Shown here: positions 25,113-32,822 of the stretch, piece by piece
Numbering within the stretch: the stretch's first letter is position 1
Layout: each line of letters opens with the position of its first letter
Assembly: GCF_037076525.1 (NCBI RefSeq)
Contig: NZ_AP029018.1
Location: 1,054,001-1,118,000 of the forward strand
Source of the DNA: Selenomonas sp. TAMA-11512
GTDB taxonomy: Bacteria > Bacillota > Negativicutes > Selenomonadales > Selenomonadaceae
DNA length: 64,000 bases
Direction: 5' to 3'
Notes under the pieces: generated by a model
The model's database searches: none
What the model saw: the letters and a program-made list of their open reading frames with translations, nothing else
Told to the model about the DNA's origin: nothing
Program-made: the position numbers and the translations under genes

Positions 25113-26679
25113 GTAAGTGTAAAATAGTTCTCGGAGGGGGTTGCAAAAAGAGAAAGAGACCAGTACCCTAAAGTGTATGCTAACGAGGCGAATACACAAG
25201 AAGGAAGGTCTCTTATGGAAACTATTGTAACAGAAATCCTGGAAATAATAAAGGGTACAAAAGACAATATCTCCCAAGAAGAACAACTGCGCAGTTACTT
25301 TGAAACCCTGATATGCCGTGCAGTTAGTGAGGCATTCGAACGAATTGACAAAGAACTGGCAAAGCGATACGCAGCCAAAGGCTGGCACGTGGAACGGCTT
25401 GATGCACGGTGCGTGCAAGCAAGCTACGGAACGATTCAAATCCGTCGCAGGCGCATGAAAAAAGAAGGAGAAGCCAGTATATACCCCTTGGACAAAGAAG
25501 TGGGTATTCGCCCTTACCGGAGATACACCGCCTATTTGGAATACGTTATTGCCTGTATTGCAGCCAAGAGCGTCTACCGTGATACAGCCGCTGTCGTCAA
25601 CCTGCTGAGTCCCGTCACGATAAGCCACCAACAAGTTGCACATGTCGTGAGACGAGTAGGAGAAACCTATGGTGCTTGGGAGAAATTGCAGGAAAGCACC
25701 GATCCCATGGAAGAGACAGAACTGCGCCGACCGGAAGTTCTCTACATCGAAGGGGATGGACTCATGCTGCACGGGCAGAATAAGAAACAGCTCGAGCTCC
25801 ATCGATTCCAAATCGCCGAAGGCGTGCAAGAAAACGGCAACCGTCGTACCCTTATTGGCACCCACTATGTAGCGAATCTCGATCACGAGAAAGCCAAAGA
25901 GAGTCTGCTGCACTATCTGGGGAGCCACTATGATCTAACCCATACCCTGGTTCTGAGCAACAGTGATGGAGGTGCCGGTTACACCTGCGGCGTCTTTGAA
26001 GAAATCCTTGGAAGCGTCGGCCAGCATGAGCACTTTCTGGATTGGTACCACGTACAAAGGAAATGCAGAGAACGCCTTTTATGGGCGAATTCGACCCTGT
26101 GTAAGAAACTACACAAAGCGCTGTATATACATGAGCGTGAGGAAGTGGGCCTAGTATTGGATACCGTGGAATCTATGTCCCAAGATGAGCGACAAACGGA
26201 ACAAGTGGAGCTTCTTCGAAAGTACATAGAAAGAAACTGGATATACCTTGCCGGCTTGGAAGAACGAGGGATCGGGGAATACAGGAAGCTTTTGGGGACG
26301 TGTGAAAGCAACCATAGGCTCTACAGCTACCGGATGAAGAAGCAAGGCAGACGATGGAGTCGAGCCGGTGGCGAAGCGATGGTAAAGATCATCACGGGAT
26401 TGAAGAACGGTGATCTGCGAGAGGCCATGGCGGCGAAGGCGGAGTGGTTCAATGCGAAGGTAGGAAGAGACTTCCGCGGAGCCGTGCGAGAGGCATTGAA
26501 AAGAAGCAAGAGGACGACGTATGACGGGGTCCGACATGGGAGGATTACAGTAAGTGCGCCGATGAGCAGTGGGATTGGACATTTGTCCAAATGCTTTGCT
26601 TAGAGGCAAAAAAGACTATGCCACGAAGGCAGACACATCAAGGGTGAAAACTCACCACCGAGAAAATCTTGACACATAC
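25113..26679 (+). mobile_element. ISLre2-family insertion sequence, complete
   Basis: A 1,567-bp element with imperfect 22-bp terminal inverted repeats (25113-25134 and 26658-26679; 16 of 22 match, the inner TTCTCGG exactly). One transposase gene lies on the plus strand. It is flanked by 9-bp direct repeats. Deleting the element plus one repeat restores the host frame exactly as GGST-SGLTDTQ, showing that the ends are correctly placed. Confidence 0.93.
25215..26603 (+). CDS. ISLre2-family transposase (UPF0236)
   Basis: A 462-residue transposase. The N-terminus METIVTEILEIIKGTKDNISQEEQLRSYFETLI, the zinc-less RRRRMKKEGEASIYPLDKEVG and the core VLYIEGDGLMLHGQ, VLSNSDGGAGYT and HFLDWYHVQRKC match the ISLre2/UPF0236 type. 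It contains aspartates (EGDG, SDGG, LDWYH) that could build a DDE-like site. The ATG at 25215 follows AAGGAAGG and was chosen over GTG 25173. The frame is complete, so the element may still move. Codon use is more AT-rich than in the surrounding Pel genes. Confidence 0.93.
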   Translation: METIVTEILEIIKGTKDNISQEEQLRSYFETLICRAVSEAFERIDKELAKRYAAKGWHVERLDARCVQASYGTIQIRRRRMKKEGEASIYPLDKEVGIRPYRRYTAYLEYVIACIAAKSVYRDTAAVVNLLSPVTISHQQVAHVVRRVGETYGAWEKLQESTDPMEETELRRPEVLYIEGDGLMLHGQNKKQLELHRFQIAEGVQENGNRRTLIGTHYVANLDHEKAKESLLHYLGSHYDLTHTLVLSNSDGGAGYTCGVFEEILGSVGQHEHFLDWYHVQRKCRERLLWANSTLCKKLHKALYIHEREEVGLVLDTVESMSQDERQTEQVELLRKYIERNWIYLAGLEERGIGEYRKLLGTCESNHRLYSYRMKKQGRRWSRAGGEAMVKIITGLKNGDLREAMAAKAEWFNAKVGRDFRGAVREALKRSKRTTYDGVRHGRITVSAPMSSGIGHLSKCFA

Positions 26680-26688
26680 CGGCAGCAC
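26680..26688. repeat. right target-site duplication of the IS
   Basis: CGGCAGCAC, identical to 25104-25112. Confidence 0.92.
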
Positions 26689-27567
26689 TTCGGGCTTGAC
26701 AGATACACAGATGAGTGTTACGATTCGCAATGAAAAGCCTGTGACGAGCGTCTACTACGGCTTTGCGGTCAATATGCCGACAGGCGAGAGCCGCTTTGCC
26801 CGCTACGGTGTCGTGCCGGAAGGTCTGGCGCGATTCACCGACTTCGGCGCGGGATGGCAGTTTATCCCGAGCATTGAAGTCGTGCATCGTCTCAAGGAGA
26901 ACGATCGTCTTACGGGCCGATTCAGCTATGCTGTGCGCCGCGGATACGACTACTCGCAGGAAGTGCCGAGCGCGCACGTATCGCCCGGCAATATTTTTTC
27001 CCAGGAGATTGAGTATCTCCATACAGGCGATAAGAAAATGTATATGGTGCAGCTGTATCACAGTTCAACGTCGAGCGCCGTGCAGGACGCTGTGGACGTT
27101 GACAGCCGCATGATTACAGGAAGGACAAACTATCGCGACGGCGATGATTGGGAACTGCGCTTTTTCTATAATCGCGCGATTTCCAAAAAAGATGAACTTC
27201 GCTTCTACACCATCTATTCGCTGACCGAGGCGGCGCACGGCATTGCCTCGCAGGAGGTCGGACGCCAGTATTACGGGCTCGGGCTGCGCCATCGCGCGTC
27301 CGCTCAGCTGACATGGCAGCTCATGGCGCACTACCAAACGGTGGACAGGACATACGACCCTCTGCGCACGGCGCTCAATACGGGCGGCGGCTTTAAGCGC
27401 CGTTCGCTTCTTGCAGGTATTGAGTGGAAGCCGAGTGAGAGGAAGAATGTCACGTTCCAATTGGAACGCTATGTGAGAAGCGATGACGGCGGCGCAGGCT
27501 ATAACGGCTGGGGCGCTGCACTTTGGTACCAGCAATCGGTCTGATCCGGTCTCTGTTAGGAGGATTT

Positions 27568-28578
27568 ATGAGGAAAATTAAAAAGGGTGTCGCAGCGCTT
27601 CTTTTGGGGGCGGCGGGATTCTTTGGGATGCATCACGCGCCCGGTTTTGTCGGCGATGCGTTGAAGGATGCTTCCGCGCATAGAGCCGTTGTGCCGGAGA
27701 CGGCGATGATCGACCTTACGGAAAAGCTCGGCCGCTATGCGCGCGGACGTGAGGCGGAGTTCCTGCTCGTCGGCAACGGCCCCGTTGGGCTTTTGGAGGC
27801 GACAGAGGACAATTCCGAGGAGAATGTCGCACGGCTCGTCGGCGCGCTGGATGCCTTTTTTATGGAATCGATCTTCTACGACGGCTATGAAGAGGACGGA
27901 AAAGAATCGGAGAAAAATGATGCCGACACGGCCGATTACTTAGCCGCTATGCTGCGAAAGCCTCTGCTTGCAGGCAAGCAGGTATTCACACTCGACTATG
28001 TGAAGGGGGAGAAGATCGCCGAGGTGGAAGCGCTCGGTGACGCGGCTGGATATATCTCCGAGGGCGGTGACCGCCTGCTGGACGTGATACCCGAACGCGC
28101 GCCTCGCGGGGAAAACGCGGCGGATGTCACGCGTTTGAAGCAGGTGAAGAACTTCCTCGTGCTGCTGAATCCCGAGCACTTCTCTACGCGCGAATCCTAT
28201 ATTGAGGCGCTTGCGGCGACAAACTACGATCTGCTGATCGTTGACCTCTACTACGGGGATCGTCCGCTCACGGCGGAAGAGACCTCTCGTCTCAAGCGGA
28301 AGGCAAACGGCGGTCGCCGTATACTGCTCTCCTATATGAGTGTCGGCGAGGCGGCGGACTACCGCCCTTACTGGAAAAAAGAATGGGAGAGTGAGCGTCC
28401 GCATTGGCTTGCCGAGCCGAATCCCGAATGGCCGGGCAGCTATAAGGCGCGCTACTGGGCAAAGGAGTGGCATGACCTTCTCTACGGCCGCTCGGATGCC
28501 TACATCGATCGCATCATTGCAGCCGGCTTCGACGGCGCCTTCCTCGACGTCATGGACGCGTGGCAGTATTTCAAGTGA
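27568..28578 (+). CDS. PelA-like glycoside hydrolase (TM1410/GH114-type barrel)
   Basis: A 336-residue exported protein with signal sequence RKIKKGVAALLLGAAGFFGMHHAPG. The C-terminal half matches the TM1410-like glycosidase fold: TNYDLLIVDLYYGDRPLT, then RRILLSYMSVGEAADYRPYW with the acidic pair used by GH114/GH166 enzymes, and FDGAFLDVMDAWQYF at the end. In Pseudomonas this activity is the N-terminal domain of PelA and cuts the Pel polymer. Here it is a stand-alone gene after the deacetylase, synthase and transporter genes. ATG 27568 follows TAGGAGG. It lies 23 bases after the broken outer-membrane gene, so the upstream IS may reduce its expression. Confidence 0.82.
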   Translation: MRKIKKGVAALLLGAAGFFGMHHAPGFVGDALKDASAHRAVVPETAMIDLTEKLGRYARGREAEFLLVGNGPVGLLEATEDNSEENVARLVGALDAFFMESIFYDGYEEDGKESEKNDADTADYLAAMLRKPLLAGKQVFTLDYVKGEKIAEVEALGDAAGYISEGGDRLLDVIPERAPRGENAADVTRLKQVKNFLVLLNPEHFSTRESYIEALAATNYDLLIVDLYYGDRPLTAEETSRLKRKANGGRRILLSYMSVGEAADYRPYWKKEWESERPHWLAEPNPEWPGSYKARYWAKEWHDLLYGRSDAYIDRIIAAGFDGAFLDVMDAWQYFK

Positions 28579-28586
28579 TGCAAAAA

Positions 28587-28646
28587 AGCCCGTTCCTGCA
28601 CCGGACAATGTCCTGCTCCGGTGCAGGAACGGGCTCTTTAATTTTC
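28587..28646 (+). terminator. rho-independent terminator of the Pel operon
   Basis: A perfect 17-bp stem (28588-28604 with 28618-28634) is followed by TCTTTAATTTT. Confidence 0.93.
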
Positions 28647-28702
28647 CTACAGCCTCGACATGATTTTTTATACAAACCTACAGATTTTTTATACGCGAGT
28701 GC

Positions 28703-28732
28703 TTGCCTTTTTGCGGATATAAGTGATAAAAT
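28703..28732 (+). promoter_or_regulatory. promoter for the DUF3006-amidase-GerMN genes
   Basis: TTGCCT (28703-28708), 18 bases, TAAAAT (28727-28732), about 35 bases before the first gene. Confidence 0.6.
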
Positions 28733-28766
28733 ATATAAATTGTTAAGATGCTTGGGAGACTTCCTT

Positions 28767-28976
28767 ATGTATGCAGTCATTGATCGAATTGAAGAGGGGC
28801 GCGCCGTTCTCTATGTTGGAGAAAGCGAAGAAAAAGTTGTATTTCCCGCGCACCTGCTGCCGAGAGAGCTTGGTGAAGGAGATTACCTGACGCTGCATAT
28901 ACAGGCAGACACTGCCCGGACGAGGGCGGCAATGGAAGAATCCAAGGCACTTTTGAAAGAACTCAAAGGAGAGTAA
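28767..28976 (+). CDS. small DUF3006-family protein
   Basis: A 69-residue cytoplasmic protein: YAVIDRIEEGRAVLYVGESEEKVVFPAHLLPRELGEGDYLTL followed by a charged helix. The pattern (VIDRIE-G-AVL-E, P-LP-GD-L) is that of DUF3006, a small beta-barrel family common in Firmicutes and without assigned function. It begins after a promoter. Its RBS (GGGAGAC) is modest. It is followed seven bases later by the amidase gene, with which it is probably cotranscribed. Confidence 0.85.
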   Translation: MYAVIDRIEEGRAVLYVGESEEKVVFPAHLLPRELGEGDYLTLHIQADTARTRAAMEESKALLKELKGE

Positions 28977-28983
28977 TGTAAGT

Positions 28984-30060
28984 ATGACAATACGATGGAA
29001 GAACCGATTTGCCATCTGCATCCTATCTCTATGCGCCGTATATATGGTATTGTTCCTCGCCGGGGCGCCTCGGGCAGAGGCGGTTCGCGCGCAGCGGATC
29101 GACGGGATTCAAGTGGAAGAGCACAAAGAAGACGACAGACCGTTCCTGCGTATTGAGGTCCTCTTTTCCGGAAATTCGATCTCTTATTCGACAGCGAAGA
29201 ATGAAATGCTTCCGAAGCAGCTTCTCATTGACCTTCCCAATACGGAGCTCGGTCGGGTGAATCCGAACGTCACTCTCGATGGTCAGCTGGGACGATACCT
29301 TTCCATTCGACAGCTTGAAAAAGGGCATCATCAGCTGCTGATCTCCTTCTCTCATGAAGTCGAGGACCATAATTACCGTATCAAAGCCGTTGCCGGAAAC
29401 AAGGACAAGCAGGAGCCGGCTCGGATTGTCATCGATATCCTGGAGCCGAGAGAAGCTCCCGACGCCATGCAGAAAGCGGAAGGGCTGCAAGGGCGCGTCA
29501 TCGTCCTGGATCCGGGACATGGCGGCAGCGATTCGGGGGCACGAGGCCCCACAGGGCTCTTGGAGAAGGATGTGACGCTGGCCGTTGCGAAGAAGCTGGA
29601 AGCAATGCTTACGGCATCCGGCGCTCGTGTCGTCATGACGCGCAAGACGGACGTCGATGTCTACGGAGTCCATGCCTCCGATTCCGCTGAACTGCAGGCT
29701 CGCGTCAATATAGGGGCTTTTACTCCGAAAGCGGAGGTGTTCCTTTCCATTCACTGCAATTCTTTTGCAAGTCCGTCCGCGCACGGGACAGAGACATTCA
29801 GCTATACCAAGACGCCGAAGGATGCACAGCTGGCAGCGTGCCTGCAGGAGGAGATGCTGGCGGCCGGAGGTCTCGCGAACCGGGGGACGAAGACAGCGAA
29901 TTTTTACGTCCTCAAGCGCAGCGCCATGCCGTCCGCACTTGTGGAGCTGGCCTTTATCTCCAACCCGCTGGAAGAGCGTCTGTTGGCGTCCGAGGACTTT
30001 CAGATGAAGATGGCGGAAGCTCTGCTCAAAGGGCTTGCGAAGTATTTTGGAGGAAAATAA
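28984..30060 (+). CDS. N-acetylmuramoyl-L-alanine amidase (AMIN + Amidase_3)
   Basis: A 358-residue exported cell-wall amidase that cuts between MurNAc and the stem peptide. It has a signal sequence (FAICILSLCAVYMVLFLAG, then PRAEA). Next comes an AMIN targeting domain (about 40-155: FLRIEVLFSGNSISYS, LLIDLPNTELG) and a zinc amidase domain: VIVLDPGHGGSDSGARG, LLEKDVTLAVAKKLEAML, EVFLSIHCNSFASPSAHGTETFSY and ALVELAFISNPLEERLL. These supply the His, Glu, His zinc ligands and the catalytic Glu. The layout resembles AmiC of diderms, which acts in cell separation. Start ATG 28984 follows AAAGGAGAG. The GerMN lipoprotein follows after three bases. Confidence 0.95.
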   Translation: MTIRWKNRFAICILSLCAVYMVLFLAGAPRAEAVRAQRIDGIQVEEHKEDDRPFLRIEVLFSGNSISYSTAKNEMLPKQLLIDLPNTELGRVNPNVTLDGQLGRYLSIRQLEKGHHQLLISFSHEVEDHNYRIKAVAGNKDKQEPARIVIDILEPREAPDAMQKAEGLQGRVIVLDPGHGGSDSGARGPTGLLEKDVTLAVAKKLEAMLTASGARVVMTRKTDVDVYGVHASDSAELQARVNIGAFTPKAEVFLSIHCNSFASPSAHGTETFSYTKTPKDAQLAACLQEEMLAAGGLANRGTKTANFYVLKRSAMPSALVELAFISNPLEERLLASEDFQMKMAEALLKGLAKYFGGK

Positions 30061-30063
30061 ATC

Positions 30064-30645
30064 ATGAGAGAGACAAGACAGAGGAAATATATCAGGGCGT
30101 TGTTTTCCATCCTGATGGTTGCCGTATTCATGATCGTTACAGGCTGTGACCGGGCAGACACGGAGGAAAAGGACAACACCCGCCAGGAGCAGCAGAAAAA
30201 GGATGAAGCGGGTAAGAATACGCCGGCAGCAAAGGATACCCTGACGGTCACCGTCTACTATCCGGATGACAACGGCATGTATCTCATCGGGGAGACACGC
30301 ACGGTAGAGGTGAAGAATGATAAATACAAGGCGGTTCTCGATTCACTCCTGCAGGGAACAAAGAAAAAAGGTGTTGTCAACATCATCCCGAAAGAGGCGA
30401 AGCTTCGCAGTGTCAAGGTGGCCGGCGATACGGCGACCGTCGATTTCTCCGGCGAGTTTACGAAGAAATTCACGGGCGGTTCGACGGGTGAAGAGCTTAT
30501 GGTCGGCTCCATCGTGAATACTCTGACCGAGTTTTCCGAGATTCAGAACGTCATATTCAAGGTCAACGGCAAGTCGATTGAGACCATCGCTGGACATATG
30601 GATATGAGCGTCCCGCAGAAGCGTATGACGGATCTGATAAAGTAA
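30064..30645 (+). CDS. GerMN-domain lipoprotein
   Basis: A 193-residue lipoprotein with signal ALFSILMVAVFMIVTGC (lipobox VTGC, Cys about 28), then a charged linker of about 30 residues rich in Lys, Glu and Gln. A GerMN domain follows (TVTVYYPDDNGMYLIGETRTVEV, AVLDSLLQGTKKKG, VDFSGEFTKKFTGGSTGEELMVGSIVNTLTEF). GerMN domains occur in sporulation/germination lipoproteins and beside cell-wall amidases. Placement directly after an amidase suggests a cell-envelope role. It is not in itself evidence that this organism sporulates. Confidence 0.88.
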   Translation: MRETRQRKYIRALFSILMVAVFMIVTGCDRADTEEKDNTRQEQQKKDEAGKNTPAAKDTLTVTVYYPDDNGMYLIGETRTVEVKNDKYKAVLDSLLQGTKKKGVVNIIPKEAKLRSVKVAGDTATVDFSGEFTKKFTGGSTGEELMVGSIVNTLTEFSEIQNVIFKVNGKSIETIAGHMDMSVPQKRMTDLIK

Positions 30646-30739
30646 GGGGATATCATGCAGTCCGGCCGCACATCGATTGTAATCTTGCAAGACGGTAAGC
30701 AGGCGCTGCGCCGGGTAAGCTGCCTCGGAAAAAGATGTA

Positions 30740-30768
30740 TTGCAAAGTCATTTTATCTATGATACAAT
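30740..30768 (+). promoter_or_regulatory. promoter of the leuA T-box transcript
   Basis: TTGCAA (30740-30745), 17 bases, TACAAT (30763-30768). It stands immediately before the T-box leader. Confidence 0.7.
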
Positions 30769-30779
30769 AACCTCGGTTA

Positions 30780-31085
30780 TTTTTATACGCAAAATACGTT
30801 GCAGAGGAGCAGTAGTCCGCACTTTGATTTGCAGAGAGTCGTCGGTTGGTGAAAGACGACATGAAGAGCCGGATGAACTCGCCTTGAAGTAGCTCGTCGA
30901 AAGCGCTCGCGCCCGCAAGGGGATTGCGCCGGTAGGTCGGGACGGGACTTGCCCGTTACAGCAGGAGGATATGATAGTATCCGTAAAGCGCGTCCGGATT
31001 TATTCTGTAATTCGGCGAAAAAGAGTGGTACCGCGGAAGTGAGCCTTTCGTCTCTAAGTATAGAGATGAGAGGCTTTTATTTTAT
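30780..31085 (+). promoter_or_regulatory. T-box riboswitch, leucine-specific
   Basis: The leader has the stem I stretch GAGGAGCAGTAG, then CAGAGAGTCGTCGG-TTGGTGAAAGACGAC. The probable specifier codon is CTC (Leu) at 30878-30880, in the context GATGAACTCGCC. The T-box core, GAGTGGTACCGCGG, is at about 31023-31036. The terminator stem AGCCTTTCGTCTCTA/TAGAGATGAGAGGCT at about 31041-31075 runs into TTTTATTTT. Uncharged leucine tRNA should stabilise the antiterminator and switch on leuA. Confidence 0.93.
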
Positions 31086-31100
31086 GAAAGGATGAAATTC

Positions 31101-32768
31101 ATGAAAAACTATCAGAGATACCGCAAAGGTTACTATATGCCGCCCGTCATTGCTCTCGAATGGCTCCGCAAGGAGCATCCGGAGAAGGCTCCCACCTGGT
31201 GCTCCGTCGATCTCAGAGACGGCAATCAGGCGCTGATTATCCCGATGAGCCTGGAGGAAAAAATCGAGTTTTACAAGCTCCTGGTCAACGTCGGCTTTAA
31301 GGAAATCGAGGTTGGCTTCCCTGCGGCGTCAGACACCGAGTTCCAGTTCCTGCGCTATCTGGTCGATCACGACCTCATTCCCGAGGATGTCACGGTACAG
31401 GTGCTGACACAGGCGCGCGAGCATATCATTCGCAAGACCTTCGAAGCGCTTAAAGGTGTCAAGAATGCCATTGTCCATGTCTACAACTCGACATCGGTCG
31501 CGCAGCGCGAGCAGGTCTTCCGCAAGTCGAAGAAAGAGATCAAGGAAATCGCCGTCGAAGGGGCAAAGCTGCTGAAAGATCTGACAGAAGAGGCAGGGGC
31601 GAACTATCGCTTTGAGTATTCGCCGGAGAGCTTCACGGGCACGGAGCCGGAGTATGCGCTTGAAGTCTGTAACGCGGTACTTGACGTATGGCAGCCGACG
31701 CCTGACCATAAGGCAATCATAAACATTCCTGTTACGGTGGAGATGTCGATGCCGCATATCTACGGCATGCAGGTTGCCTATATATCGCAAAATCTCAAGT
31801 ATCGGGATGCCGTCGAGCTGTCCCTGCATCCGCACAACGACCGCGGCTGCGGTGTCGCTGACTGCGAGCTCGGACTCTTGGCCGGTGCGGACCGCATCGA
31901 GGGGACGCTCTTTGGCAATGGCGAGCGCACAGGGAATGCGGATATTGTGACGGTAGCGATGAATCTGTTTGCACTCGGCATTGATCCGAAGCTGGATTTC
32001 TCCAATATGCCTGCGATCGTTGAGGTCTATGAACGCGTCACGCGTATGAACGTTCACGTGCGGCAGCCCTATGCCGGTGAGCTTGTCTTTGCGGCGTTCT
32101 CCGGTTCCCATCAGGATGCGATTGCAAAAGGCATGAAGTGGATTGAGGAAAAAGATCCCGAGCATTGGACAGTGCCCTACCTCTATATTGATCCGAAGGA
32201 TGTCGGCCGCGAGTACGACGGAGGCGTCATTCGCATCAACAGCCAGTCCGGCAAGGGCGGTGTCGGCTATCTGATGGAGCAGAAATACGGTCTTGTCATG
32301 CCGAAGAAGATGCGCGAGGATTTCAGCTACTACATCAAGGACGTGTCCGATCATCGTCATCAGGAGCTGCTGCCGGACGAGATTCATGATCTCTTCATGC
32401 AGGAGTACGTCAATGTCGAATCGCCGATGAAGCTCATCGATTTCCTCCTGAAAAAGGAGCCGGACGGTGTGCGTGCAGGCGAGGTGCACTTTGAGATTGA
32501 CGGCAAGCCGCTGACGTTCTCGGCGCGAGGGAACGGTCGCTTTGATGCTATCTCCAATGCCATTCAGAAAAACGTTGGCGTTGCGTACACCTTTGGCAGC
32601 TACAGCGAGCACGCGATTGATGTCGGTTCGACCTCACGCGCGATGGCATACGTCAGCGTTGCGGATAAGGAAGGGAAGACCGTCTGGGGTGCCGGCATGG
32701 ATACCGATATTATCACCGCTTCCGCCATGGCGCTGGTATCTGCAATCAATAGAATGGGAAACGCCTAA
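31101..32768 (+). CDS. leuA: 2-isopropylmalate synthase LeuA
   Basis: A 555-residue enzyme joining acetyl-CoA to 2-oxoisovalerate, the committed step of leucine synthesis. The TIM-barrel starts with TWCSVDLRDGNQALIIPMS, includes EIEVGFPAASDTEFQF, and has the metal-binding SLHPHNDRGCGVADCELGLLAGADRIEGTLFGNGERTGNADIV. The C-terminal part from about residue 430 (MKLIDFLLKKEPDGVRAGEVHFEIDGKPL and on) is the LeuA allosteric dimer domain, where leucine inhibits. The long, LeuA type 2 form begins KNYQRYRKGYYMPP. ATG 31101 is preferred over 31092 for RBS spacing. It is controlled by the leucine T-box just upstream. Confidence 0.96.
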   Translation: MKNYQRYRKGYYMPPVIALEWLRKEHPEKAPTWCSVDLRDGNQALIIPMSLEEKIEFYKLLVNVGFKEIEVGFPAASDTEFQFLRYLVDHDLIPEDVTVQVLTQAREHIIRKTFEALKGVKNAIVHVYNSTSVAQREQVFRKSKKEIKEIAVEGAKLLKDLTEEAGANYRFEYSPESFTGTEPEYALEVCNAVLDVWQPTPDHKAIINIPVTVEMSMPHIYGMQVAYISQNLKYRDAVELSLHPHNDRGCGVADCELGLLAGADRIEGTLFGNGERTGNADIVTVAMNLFALGIDPKLDFSNMPAIVEVYERVTRMNVHVRQPYAGELVFAAFSGSHQDAIAKGMKWIEEKDPEHWTVPYLYIDPKDVGREYDGGVIRINSQSGKGGVGYLMEQKYGLVMPKKMREDFSYYIKDVSDHRHQELLPDEIHDLFMQEYVNVESPMKLIDFLLKKEPDGVRAGEVHFEIDGKPLTFSARGNGRFDAISNAIQKNVGVAYTFGSYSEHAIDVGSTSRAMAYVSVADKEGKTVWGAGMDTDIITASAMALVSAINRMGNA

Positions 32769-32777
32769 AAGACAGCA

Positions 32778-32822
32778 ACGAAAAACACCTTCATCCGTTT
32801 TGAATGAAGGTGTTTTCGGTTT
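32778..32822. terminator. bidirectional terminator between leuA and the MFS gene
   Basis: AAAACACCTTCAT pairs with ATGAAGGTGTTTT; T-runs follow on both strands (TTTTCGGTTTT on plus, GTTTTTCGTT on minus). It serves the two convergent genes. Confidence 0.88.

Larger units (their letters stand above)
23989..27544 (+). pseudogene. coiled-coil/outer-membrane beta-barrel protein, split by an IS
   Basis: The intact gene would be 23989-25112 joined to 26689-27544, 659 codons. It has a signal peptide (residues 1-36, ending SGASA), an Ala/Glu-rich coiled coil (about 60-300), then about 340 residues of alternating polar/aromatic strands. These begin near FEYYTWRGERSGHQIYMPLSYF and end GAALWYQQSV, which looks like an outer-membrane barrel. 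The final residue is Val, not the usual Phe. The insertion splits codon 375 (Thr); the truncated product would stop two bases into the IS. It starts in overlap with pelG and is followed by the hydrolase gene. It resembles neither PelB nor PelC, yet occupies the place of an outer-membrane exporter. That function is inferred from context. Confidence 0.85.

Noticed and set aside
30655-30762. Possible 35-codon small gene after the GerMN gene, starting MQSGRTSIVIL
   Set aside because: AAGGGG precedes it, but it runs into the leuA promoter, has no recognisable features, and I cannot separate it from chance.
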